Shown: positions 46,190-56,159 of the stretch, piece by piece
Layout of the letters: each line of letters opens with the position of its first letter
Numbering within the stretch: position 1 is the stretch's first letter
Assembly (NCBI RefSeq): GCF_910594005.1
Contig: NC_057848.1
Location: forward strand, 139,386,155 to 139,450,154
Source: Cervus elaphus
Lineage: Eukaryota; Chordata; Mammalia; Artiodactyla; Cervidae
Reading direction: 5' to 3'
DNA length: 64,000 bases
Notes under the pieces: generated by a model
Databases searched by the model: none
Told to the model about the DNA's origin: nothing
What the model saw: the letters and a program-made list of their open reading frames with translations, nothing else
Program-made: the position numbers and the translations under genes

Positions 46190-49100
46190 ATTACACTGAA
46201 TAGTTAAAAAATCATCTTCAAAAATAAGGACAATGCTGGAATATCATGCTGCCCTATTTCAAACTATACTACAAAGTTCCAGTGATCTAAATAGAATAGC
46301 ATTGCAAAAAAACAAGATACATAGTTCATTAGAACAAAATAGAGACCCCAGAAATAAACCCACACTTTTAGGCCCAATTAATCTATGACAAAGGAAGAAA
46401 GAGTATACAATGGAGAAAAGACAGCATCTTCAATGAATGCTGTTGGGAAAAATGAACAGCTACATGAAAAAGGATGAAACTGGATCACTTTCTCATACCA
46501 TATACAAAAGCAAAAAATGGACCAAAGATGTAAACATAAGACCTGAAATCATAAAATTCCTAGAAGGAAATAGTATATTCTTTAACATCAGTCTTACCAA
46601 TATTTTTTAGAACCTGTCTCTTAAGTCAAGGGGGAAAAAAAAGAAAAACAAATAAAAACAAAAAACCCAAATGGGACTCAGTTTAGTTGCTCAGTCATGT
46701 CTGATTCTTTGCAACCCCATGGGAGTTTACTCAAACTCATGTCCATTGATTTGGTAATGCCATCCAACCATCTCATCCTCTGACATCTCCTCCCGCCTTC
46801 ATTCTTTCCCAGCATCAGGGTCTTTTCAAATGAGTCAGTTCTTCACATCAGGTGGCCAAAGTATTGGAGTTTCAGCTTCAACATCAGTCCTTCCAATGAA
46901 CACCCAGGACTGATCTCCTTTAGGATGGACTGGTTGGATCTCCTTGCAGTCCAAGGGACTCTCAAGAGTCTTCTCCAACACCACAGTTCAAAAGCACCAA
47001 TTCTTCAGCGCTCAGCTTTCTTTATAGTCCAATTCTTACATCCATACGTGACTACTGGAAAAACCATAGCTTTGACTAGATGGACCTTTGTTGGCAAAGT
47101 AATGTCTCTGCTTTTTAATATGCTGTCTAGGTTGGTTATAGCTTTTCTTCCAAGGAACAAGCGTCCTTTAATTTCATGGCTACAATCACCATCTGTAGTG
47201 ATTTTGGAGCCCCCCAAAATACAGTCTCTCAGTTTCCATTATTTCTCCATCTATTTGCCAGGAAGTGATGGGACCAGATGCCAAGATCTTAGTTTTATGA
47301 ATGTTGAGTTTTAAGCCATCTTTTTCACTCTTCTCTTTCACTTTTATCAAGAGGCTCTCTAGCTCTCCTTCGCTTTCTGCCATAAGGGTGGTGTCATCTG
47401 CATATCTGAGGTTATTCATATTTCTCCCAGCAATCTTGACTCCACTTGTGCTTCATCCAACTTGGCATTTCACATGATGTACTCTGCATATAAGTGAAAT
47501 AAGCAGGGTGACAATATACAGCTTTGACGTACTCCTTTCCTGATTGGAACCAGTCTGTTGTTCCATGTCCAGTTCTAACTGTTGCTTCTTGATCTGCATA
47601 CATATTTTTCAGGAGGCAGGTCAGGTGGTCTGATATTCCCATCTCTTTCAGAATTTTCCATAGTTTGCTATGATCCACACAGTCAAAGGCTTTGGCATAG
47701 TCAATAAAGCAGATGTTTTTCTGGAACTCTCTTGCTTTTTCGATGATCCAACGGATGTTGGCAATTTGATCTCTGGTTCCTCTGCCTTTTCTAAATCCAG
47801 CTTGAACATCTGGAAGTTCACAGTTCATGTACTGTTAAAGCCTGGCTTGGAGAATTTTGAACAATACTTTGTTAGCGTGTGAGATGAGTGCAATTCTGTG
47901 GTAGTTTGAACATTCTTTGGCATTGCCTTTCTTTGGGATTGGAATGAAAACTGAGCTTTTCCAGTTCTGGTGCCACTGCCAAGTTTTCCAAATTTGCTGG
48001 CATACTGAGTGCAGCACTTTCACAGCATCATCTTTTAGGATTTGAAATAGCTACCTGCAATTCCATCACCTCCACTAGCTTTGTTCGTAGTGATGCTTCC
48101 TAAGGACCACTTGACTTCGCATTCTAGGATTTCTTGCTCTAAGTGAGTGATCACACCATTCTGGTTATCTGGGTCATGAAGATCTTTTTTGTATAGTTCT
48201 TCTGTGTATTCTTGCCACCTCTTCTCAATATCTTTTGCTTCTGTTAGGTCCATACCACTTCTGTCCTTTATTGTGCCCATCTTTGCATGAAATGTTCCCT
48301 TGGTATCTCTAATTTTCTTGAAGAGATCTCTAGTCTTTCCCATTCTATTCTTTTTCTCTATTAAAAAGCATCTGCATAAAAAAAGGAAACCATCAACAAA
48401 ATGAAAAGGCAACCTACTAAATGGTAGAAGATGTTTGCAAATAATATATCTGATAAGGAGTTATTATCCAGGATTGAGAAAGAGCTCACACAACTCAACA
48501 TCTAAGTAAAAAACGGGCAGTGGACCCAAATAGACAGTTTTCTAAAGAAGACATGCAGATGGCTAACAGGCATATGAAAAATGCTCAATATCACTATTCA
48601 TCAGAGAAATGCAACTAAAAACCACAATAAGAAACCACCTCCCATCTGTCAAAATGGCTATCATCAAAAAGACAACAAGCAACAAATCTTGCTGAGTCTG
48701 TGAAATAAAGGAAAACTTCAGACATTTGTTGGAATTGTAAACTGATACAACCACTTTGGGAAAAAGTATGAAGATTTCCCCCCAAATTGAAAATAGAACT
48801 ATTTTATCATTCAACAATTTCACTTCTGGTTATCTACCCGAAGAAAACAAAACCAGTAATTCTAAAAGATACAGTCACATCAATATTTACTGCAGAATTA
48901 TCTACAATAGCCAAGATATGGGAGCAACCTAAGTGCTCATTAATTGATAAATGGATAAAAATGATGTGGCATACACAAGAGAATATTATTCAACCATTAA
49001 AAAAATGAAATCTTGCCATTTAGGACAACATGGATGGATCTAAAGAGTATTATACTAAGTGAAATTGTGAGACAGAGAAAGACAAATATAGGATTCCACT

Positions 49101-49440
49101 TGTATGTGTAACCTAAAAAAACAAAATAAAAATAGACTCATAAATACAGAGAACAAAAGGGTGGTTGCCAAAGTGGAGGTGGTGGGGTGTTAGGCAAAAT
49201 AAGTGAAGAGGATTAAGAGATACAAACTCCTGGTTATAAAATAAGTAAGCCCTGGTGATGTATTATACAGCATAAGGAATTTGGTCCACACTATTACAGT
49301 AATTTTTTATGGGATGAGAGAGTTACTAGACTTACTGTGGTGATCATTTTATAATGCATGTAAAGGTTGAATCAGTATGTAGTTAACCTGAAACTAATAT
49401 TACATCAACCATACGTCAATAGAAAATAAATTTTTAAAAG
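46190..49440 (+). mobile_element. L1 3' half split by a minus-strand BovB
   Basis: L1 ORF2 sequence runs 46190-46675 up to 'CCCAAATGGGACT' and resumes at 48362 with the next L1 codons ('AAAAAGCATCTGC'), continuing to about 49440. Absent in copy 2, so it inserted into copy 3 after the duplication. Confidence 0.82.
46676..48361 (-). mobile_element. BovB LINE, RT and C-terminal region, inserted in L1
   Basis: On the minus strand: 'LPDVQAGFRKGRGTRDQIAN' (about 47755-47820), block A 'IDYAKAFDCVDHSKLW', then a frameshift, 'NNLRYADDTTLMAES' (47375-47419, catalytic YADD retained), and 'PITSWQIDGEIMETE'. The 3' end is at 46676-46700. Frame breaks make it inactive. It is 5'-truncated near 48361. Confidence 0.92.
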
Positions 49441-49579
49441 TTTTATTTCTTACAGGAAAGTGTAAATTAGGTAAAATTGCAATTTCATAACATCTGGCAT
49501 TCAATCAAATATTACCAGGACTGGGGAGAAGGAAGAATATAATATTAGGAGAAAATTAATTAATCAAAACTGACCTGGA

Positions 49580-51204
49580 CTCCGCTCCGGGTAGAGCAGA
49601 AATGGCGTCTGCCCACGGGGTCGGGGAGGCCGCGCAGGGCGGGGAGCCGGAGCTGCTGCTGCCCCCGCCGCATCCTCCGCCTCCCAGCTGCCGCAGGAAG
49701 AGGTGGCGGCGTCCCTATGGACGACGGTTTTCTGAGCCTGGACTCACCCACCTATGTCCTGTACAGGGACAGGGCAGAATGGGCTGATATAGATCCAGTG
49801 CCGCAGAATGATGGCCCGAATCCAGTGGTCCAGATCATTTATAGTGAGAAATTTCAGGACATCTATGATTATTTCCGGGCTGTCCTGCAGCGCGACGAGA
49901 GAAGTGAATGGGCTTTTAAATTAACCTGAGATGCTACTGAGTTAAATTCAGCCAATTACACAGTGTGGCATTTCTGGAGAGTTCTCTTAAAGTCACTCCA
50001 GAAGGATCTACATGAGGAAATGAACTACATCTCGGCAATAATTGAGAAGCAGCCCCAAAACTATCAAGTTTGGCATCATAGGGGAGTGCTGGTGGAATGG
50101 CTGAGACCCATCACAGGAGCTTGAATTTTTGCTGGTATTCTTACCCAGCATGCAAAGAATTACCACACCTGGCAACACCAGACAGTGGGTTATTCAGGAA
50201 TTTAAGCTTTGGGATAATGAGCTGCAGTATGTAGACCAACTTCTCAAAGAGCACGTGAGAAATAACTGTCTGGAACCAAAGATACTTTGTAATTTCTAAC
50301 ACAATGATCATGCTATATTGGAGAGAGAAGTTCAGTACACTTTGGAAATGATCAAACTAGTCCCACATAATGAAAGTGTGTGGAATTATTTGAAAAGGAT
50401 TTTGCAGGATCGTGGTCTTTTCAAATATCCCAATCTGTTAAATCAATTACTTGACTTACAACCAAGTCACAGCTCCCCCTACCTAATTGCCTTTCTCATG
50501 GATATCTATGAAGACGTGCTAGAAAACCAATGTGACAACAAGGAGGACATTCTTAATAATGCATTAGAGATATATGAAATCCTAGCTAAAGAAAAGGACA
50601 CTGTAAGAAAGGAATATTGGAGATACATTGGAAGATCCCTTCAAAGCAAACAGCACAGAAAGTGACCCACCTACAAATGTACAGCAATAACACCATCGTG
50701 ACCAACTTGATGGGATGCTTTTATTTTTTTAAGAGACTCTAATGAAGGAGTTAAAAACTAGAGCGATCATTTCTTTTGCCTGTGGTGTAAAACATACAGC
50801 ACACAGGTACTGCTTTTTAACAGGAACTGTGTGCGTGCTCCTTGGATGCGGCTGCTATTCAGACTAGTTCCAAGTAACTTCTTTTTTTTTCTTAAGCAGA
50901 GGATTTTGGGGAGGAAGAGGAAGCAGAAAGTCCCATAAAGGACCTTTTGTAGTCTTATCAACATTTACTCTAACCGCTTAGCATCAACTCCTCCCTAAAT
51001 GGTTTATGTGTCAGGATGTGCAGCGTTAATGTTTGCAGGTATGTAGATATAAGTAACTTACCTTCTGGTTCAGAAAGCAGAGAATGCAGCTTTTACAGTA
51101 GAGCTTCTCTGCCACACTCACAGCATCTTGCTCTCACTGTAACCAACTAATGCCAAAAGAACGGTTTTCTAATAAAATTATAGATGTATTCTAAAACAAA
51201 CAGA
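49580..51204 (+). pseudogene. FNTA: Processed pseudogene of FNTA (farnesyltransferase/geranylgeranyltransferase alpha subunit)
   Basis: Intronless copy of the mRNA for the common alpha subunit of protein farnesyltransferase and geranylgeranyltransferase I. Start ATG at 49602 (MASAHGVGEAAQ). Recognised stretches: 'VLYRDRAEWADIDPVPQNDG' (49758-49817), 'RAVLQRDERSEWAFKLT' (49876-49926), 'NYTVWHF', 'NYQVWHHRG', 'EREVQYTLEMIKLVPHNES' and 'EYWRYIGRSLQSK'. The repeated W-containing helical units are those of the family. Disruptions: a frameshift between about 49680 and 49717, a TGA (49927-49929) at a former Arg codon, a frameshift near 50100, further stops to 50300, and a 2-bp loss near 50650 before the original TAA (50688-50690). 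The 3' UTR follows, with AATAAA at 51171-51176 and an A-rich tail remnant (51193-51204). A perfect 14-bp target-site duplication AAAACTGACCTGGA (49566-49579 and 51205-51218) marks L1-mediated insertion. Confidence 0.95.
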
Positions 51205-51724
51205 AAAACTGACCTGGAAATGATATGGATGATAGAATGAGTAGACAAGAACAGAACAGTCATTATAACTGTATTTTATTTGTTCTGGTGAATTTTGCCC
51301 TGTTTGCTCTACTGGACACAGGTATAGCTTACAGAGGAGGACTGAAAAACTGGCCAGCAGGTCAGGTTTCAGTTTGGACAACAAAGTGCACTGGAGAAGA
51401 CTCAGGGGTCGGACACTGTATTGCAGAGAGAACCGGAGCTGATAAAATGCTAACCTCTGGGCAGAGTGAGCTCTTAAGGAACCCTCTGAAGGGCTGGGAT
51501 AGAAGATCCTAGGTAGACGAAGCGCACAGACAATCCTCAAATTTTGTTTCTTGTTTCAATCTTTATTCTTTAAATTTGCTTTAAGTTCCTGGCTACTACA
51601 TTCTTCTTTTTTTATTCTGAGAGGCACTAAGGGGTAGTGAGGAGAGAGGTAAGAGGCAGAAGGTCTGCTTCAGGCTGGGGAGAGTGGAGCAGAGTCGGCT
51701 CTGGATGAATTCAGATAAGAGGTC

Positions 51725-51900
51725 TAGTGGCAGCTCTGTCACAGACTAGACACATGAAGTCAGAAAAAAATCACAGGCTCTTTGAGCCTGAGAATCTTCA
51801 TATGTGAATTTGGCTTTATAATTCCATTTTATAAGATTTTCGTAATGTGTATACACGGCACAGTGCCTGGCGTATCATAGGGCTTTGATGAATGCGAGTT
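51725..51900 (+). mobile_element. MIR SINE (paralogue of 38445-38637)
   Basis: 'GTGGCAGCTCTGTCACAGAC' to 'GGCACAGTGCCTGGCG', collinear with copy 2. Confidence 0.75.
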
Positions 51901-52198
51901 ATTGCTGTGACTAAGTTGACTGCAAATCCTGACCCCCTACCTGTCTTTGTGCATGTGTGTGTATGAGTGTGCATTGTCTAGGTATAGGCTTTCTCAGAAA
52001 ACATAAAGTGCTATGGGATATAGTATGTCAAATCAGACCAAATCAGTCGGACTGTCTTCCCAGCTAGATGTAATTGAAATTTCCTAGAATTTGTGTCAAG
52101 GATGAACCTCTTCCCTCTCTCCCAGTCACCATTTGTGGGCTTCATAATATATTAGTCCTTCCTTCTCTGTGTGTTACCTACAGTGGATGACTGAAACG

Positions 52199-52245
<47 letters not shown>

Positions 52246-52246
52246 A
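52199..52246. repeat. (CT)n(AT)n compound microsatellite
   Basis: About ten CT units run straight into about twelve AT units. Confidence 0.97.
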
Positions 52247-52623
52247 TGTTTCTTCCCATTCATGCCCATAATAAAGTTCAACTCACAAACCAGGCACAAA
52301 CCAGCCAGCATCACTAATCTTGTACTTTGGGCTACTAAATAAAATAAGGGTTATTTGAACACAAGCTCTCTGAAACTTCAGTAGTCAATGTGATAACAGA
52401 GTCTACGAGTCTACTACGTGACTAACAGGAGTAATATGCTGCACAAAGGGGATCCTGTCCCAGGAGGATGGAGCAGGACAGAATGAGATTTAATCACAAT
52501 ACTCAGAACTGTGAGCAATTTAAATTTTGTGAATCATGTATTTCTGAAATTTTGCATTTATATTTTAATAGTTAGGACCACAGTTGACTGTGGGTAAGTG
52601 AAATATTAAAAAGCACAACCAGG

Positions 52624-52817
52624 GGCCTTCCCTGGTGGTCCAGTGGCTAAGACTCTGCAATCCCAGGGCAGAGACTCTGGGTCTGATCCCTGGTCATGAA
52701 ATTAGATTGTGCATGCTGCAGTTAAGAGTTCCCATGTTGCAATTAAAGATCCCGTATGCCACAATCTAAAGATCCCACATGCCGCAACTAAGATCTGGCA
52801 CAAATAAAATTTAAAAA
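52624..52817 (+). mobile_element. CHR-2-type tRNA SINE
   Basis: 'CCTTCCCTGGTGGTCCAGTG' head; A-rich tail. 9-bp target-site duplication ACAACCAGG at 52615-52623 and 52818-52826. Confidence 0.88.
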
Positions 52818-52839
52818 ACAACCAGGATAAGGGGGCACT

Positions 52840-53290
52840 ACCAAATTTCACCCTCAAAGTTCTACTTTGGCATATTGGTTATTTTGAATTGAAGGTACTT
52901 GAGAAATAGTTGGCCCTCCTTTGTCCCCCTGAAAGCACGAGATAAATCTCCAATATGAAATGTACTCTCCCTGTACCAGGACTTAAGTAAAAGATATCTG
53001 TATCAGTAGAGACAGAGAACTGAGAGCCAAAACGACTGTATAAACAAACATGTTACTACTTGGCCATTTACTACACTTAGTCCAAACGCCTTTGTCATGT
53101 CATTGCTTCACAAATTTGTCTAAAAGCTTCCTGCTTGAGTCACTTCTTTGAGTCTCATTTTTTGTGGTGTTCCCATATATACAAAATTAATTTGTTTTCC
53201 CCCTATTAATCTCTCCTTTTATTACAAGGAAGTTTCAGCCAAGAACTTAAAAGGGGACAGGGAAAATTATTTTTGTCTCCTCTATACCTC
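52840..53290 (+). mobile_element. LTR-like interspersed repeat, plus orientation
   Basis: Reverse complement of the marker order seen at 15893-16440 and 37135-37640: 'GGCATATTGGTTATTTTGAA', 'CCCTCCTTTGTCCCCCTGAA', 'CCCCTATTAATCTCTCCTTT', then 'TTTCAGCCAAGAACTTAAAA'. The opposite orientation shows an independent insertion. Confidence 0.6.
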
Positions 53291-53825
53291 CCATGCAACC
53301 CTTCCCCCACTTTAACATTAATTTCAACCTGACCGAAACTTTAGCTCTCAAATCCCTTGCCAAATTACACTGAAGACACCTTGATTAAATTCTTCTTTGA
53401 ATGGAGTGAGTGCTGGCTCTCCTAGGTGATGGCCAACTGTTGGCCCTGTGGCTTCTGTGTCTAATCTCAAGGGAGTATCTTCTATATTTCTCAGAAACTC
53501 CTTAGAGGTGACATATACAAAAGAAACAAACAACCAAAAAAAAAAACTTAAGTTTGTGCATGAGTTCAGATGCACTGGGACAAGAATGCAGATCACATTC
53601 CATTCCTGTTCCAAGTGAGAATTTCTCTCTGGTTTACCTGAGATCAAAAAGTAACAGCTAACAGCACTTTACATCTCTTGACATTGTCATTTTAACACTT
53701 GAAACACATCACCTGAGGGTTTTGTTCCTGCTCATGAAGCCATCAGCCTCATCTGACCCACCATTCAGTTTCATGTAAAATTAATTACCACGGAATGACT
53801 TAAAAATTTCTTCTTCCCCTGTCCT

Positions 53826-54083
53826 TCAATATTATTTATTTTTTATTTATGTATTTTTTAAAATTATACTGTCCTATTATTTTTAAACTTTTTAGGAAGA
53901 TTGTATTTCAATTGAAAAAAATTTTATATAATTTTAAAGGCTACTTTCCATTTTCAGTTATTACAAAGTATTGGCTGTATTCCCCATGTTGTACAATTCA
54001 TCCTTGATCCTATCTTACAGCCAACACTTTGTGTCTCTTAATCCTCCACCCCCTAATTGCCCCCCTCCCAACACTGCTAACTG
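53826..54083 (-). mobile_element. L1-like 3' end, minus strand
   Basis: 'CCATGTTGTACAATTCATCC' and 'CACTTTGTGTCTCTTAATCC' match the reversed L1 3' region. A T-rich start suggests the poly(A) side is at the left. Confidence 0.6.
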
Positions 54084-54295
54084 GGCTTCCCCAGTGACTC
54101 AGCAATAAAAAAATCCACCTTCAACACAGGAGAAGTAGGTTCAATCCCTGGGTCAGGAAGATTCCCTGGAGAAAGAAACGGCAACCCACTCTAGTATTCT
54201 TGCCTGGGAAATTCCATGGACAGAGTTAGCCTGGCGGGCTACTGTTCATAGGGTTGCAGAAGGGTCAGACACAAGTTAGCAACTAAACAAGAACA
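54084..54295 (+). mobile_element. Bov-tA-type SINE
   Basis: 'GGGCTTCCCCAGTGACTCAG' to 'GTCAGACACAAGTTAGCAAC'. Confidence 0.85.
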
Positions 54296-54468
54296 TTTCA
54301 TACACATTCTTGAAAGAATGAGGCAAATTCATTGTACTTATCATTTAATTTTAAAAAATAAACATTGAAAAGATAAGAGAACTAATATTTCAGTAACTTT
54401 TTTTCTTTGGATTTCATCTATCTTAAAGTCGATTTCTTTCACATTTGTAAGGAAATGCCTATAGCAGT

Positions 54469-54695
54469 GGGCTTCCCTGGTGGCTCAGCAGATAAAGAAT
54501 CTATCTGAAATGCAGGAGATGCAGGAGACTTGGCTTTGATCCTTGGTCTGGAAGATCCCCTGGAGGAGGGCACAGCAACCCATTCCAGTAATCTTATCTG
54601 GAGAATCCCATGGACAAAGGAGCCTAGTGGGCTACAGCCCATAGGGTCGCAAACAGTCAGACACAAATGAAGTGACTTAGCACACATACACGCAC
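54469..54695 (+). mobile_element. Bov-tA SINE in the conserved MAGEB 3' flank
   Basis: GGCTTCCCTGGTGGCTCAGC to 'TGAAGTGACTTAGCACAC'. It splits 'AAATGCCTATAGCA/ATGCCATATTATCTT', which is uninterrupted in copies 1 and 2 (about 17595 and 41210). The target duplication is diverged (CTATAGCAGTG, CTACAGCAGTG). Confidence 0.88.
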
Positions 54696-55054
54696 GTCTA
54701 CAGCAGTGTCATGTTATCTTGTTCCAGATGACAAAATGGATAGATTCACAATTAATTTCTAAAACAACAGAGCTCTTAAAATTAAATCTTATTATAGCAT
54801 GAAATGCATCATCAATAATCATAAAGTTTTGAAAGCAATTAAAACTATATTAAAAGAATTATTTGAACAACGCATATATCAAAAAAGAATATTCAAGTTA
54901 CACATACAAAATAGGGACACACGGTCATATATACTATTCTCCTTTCAGCCCACCTCAAATCTAAATTATACGAACACTAACTGCCTCTTTGAACAATGCA
55001 TGAAGAAACTATCCCTGACTCCCCTAGTTGAGGAAGCAGCTGCTAGTCTCTACA

Positions 55055-56098
55055 TTAGAACTTGCAGTGGCGGAGACCCTTGGCTGAAATTCTGGCCTGA
55101 GCATTCTCTTTTTCATCTTGCAAAGCCTCCTCATACTGAGATGGGAAAGAACTTGGGTCAGTCCCATGAACCTTGGCAATAAACTTCAGGACCTTCATCT
55201 TGGTGGTTTCGGCATGAGCTCTGGGGCCCCACAGGAACTCAGACTGCATAGGATCAGCGCTGGCCACCTGCCGGAACTCTAGGTATCCTTCCCTCACGAA
55301 ATCTTCGGTGATGAGCTGCCTGGGCTCCCCAAAGATGAAGTGCTTCTTCCCAGAATATAGCCCGGTCACATTCAGAACTTCCCAAACTTCTTCTTCGGTG
55401 GCACGGTTGCCCTTCATGAAGATCACACCCAGGATAAGTATCAGGATGCCGGTCTTGGGCACGCCTGCTTCACCGTGCATCATGCCATCATAGGTGAGGC
55501 CTGATTTAATGAAAAGGCCATAGCGGTGGTTGGTGGGATCCACTTCCTTCAGATCAAGGCCAAAGAGCATCTCTAGGCGCTCAGAGGCTCTCAGGAGGAT
55601 CTCAGGGAAGTGGACTTCACAATCGTTGACGACAACCTTGAGCATATCTGCTTTTGTTACTGGCTCTTTCATTCGATACTTGAACAGCAGGACATTCACC
55701 AACATAGCTATTTTACTATCGAGAGCATCCACAGGCACATTCATGAAATCTGGCACAGCCTCTGAGGTGCCTGGCACAGCCTCTGAGGTGCTTGGACTAT
55801 TCTCCTCACCTTGATTCATGGAGACCTCACTTGATTTGCTGGATGCAGTGGCTGTGATGCCAATGGAAGATGCGGAGAAACTCTGAGGACCCTCAGGAGT
55901 ATTGGGTTTATCACCACCAGGAGCCTCCTTCAAATTTCCAGGCATTTGAAGGTAGGAGAAGAGATGGGTCTCCTCCAGAGCTCTCGAGATCTGTGCAATC
56001 TCCAGGTCCTGGAACTGAGTGGAGGCTTGAAGGGATTGATTCTGTGCACGTCGTGCACTCTTAAAACGCTTAGATAGTTTGATTCTTACGGGTGGCAT
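55055..56098 (-). CDS. MAGE-B family protein (melanoma-associated antigen B-like), copy 3
   Basis: Intact single-exon ORF of 347 codons, ATG at 56098-56096, stop TAA at 55057-55055. The start is the only ATG between the splice acceptor (56132) and the homology domain that gives the basic N-terminus expected (MPPVRIKLSKRFKSARR). Residues 1-125 are Ser/Thr/Pro-rich and very different from copy 1. They include a 7-residue tandem repeat ((G)TSEAVP, residues 104-116) encoded by an exact 21-bp duplication. The MAGE homology domain spans about 128-320: 'KEPVTKADMLKVV' (144-156), 'EMLFGLDLKEVDP' (176-188), 'GVIFMKGNRATEEEVWEVLN' (224-243), 'KKHFIFGEPRQLITEDF' (251-267), 'FLWGPRAHAETTKMKVLKF' (288-306). 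It keeps the canonical 'FIFGEP' stretch, where copy 1 has 'FFFGEL'. Expected role: adaptor for RING E3 ligases in germ cells. Upstream DNA is much longer than in copy 1 because of L1, LTR and BovB insertions. Specific orthology not assigned. Confidence 0.93.
   Translation of the reverse strand: MPPVRIKLSKRFKSARRAQNQSLQASTQFQDLEIAQISRALEETHLFSYLQMPGNLKEAPGGDKPNTPEGPQSFSASSIGITATASSKSSEVSMNQGEENSPSTSEAVPGTSEAVPDFMNVPVDALDSKIAMLVNVLLFKYRMKEPVTKADMLKVVVNDCEVHFPEILLRASERLEMLFGLDLKEVDPTNHRYGLFIKSGLTYDGMMHGEAGVPKTGILILILGVIFMKGNRATEEEVWEVLNVTGLYSGKKHFIFGEPRQLITEDFVREGYLEFRQVASADPMQSEFLWGPRAHAETTKMKVLKFIAKVHGTDPSSFPSQYEEALQDEKENAQARISAKGLRHCKF
55750..55791 (-). repeat. 21-bp tandem duplication inside the MAGEB copy 3 coding sequence
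   Basis: Two identical 21-bp units at 55750-55770 and 55771-55791 (plus strand CTGGCACAGCCTCTGAGGTG...). In frame, it adds seven residues to the N-terminal region. Confidence 0.97.
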
Positions 56099-56131
56099 TT
56101 GGCAGCAGTGTGGACAATGGAAAATCACCAC

Positions 56132-56145
56132 CTAAGGGAAAGAAG
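56132..56145 (-). promoter_or_regulatory. Predicted 3' splice site of MAGEB copy 3 coding exon
   Basis: On the minus strand CTTCTTTCCCTTAG precedes GTGGTGATTT, 34 bp upstream of the ATG. Better pyrimidine tract than copy 1. Same exon start GTGGTGA. Confidence 0.72.
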
Positions 56146-56159
56146 GCAGATATGAGTGG

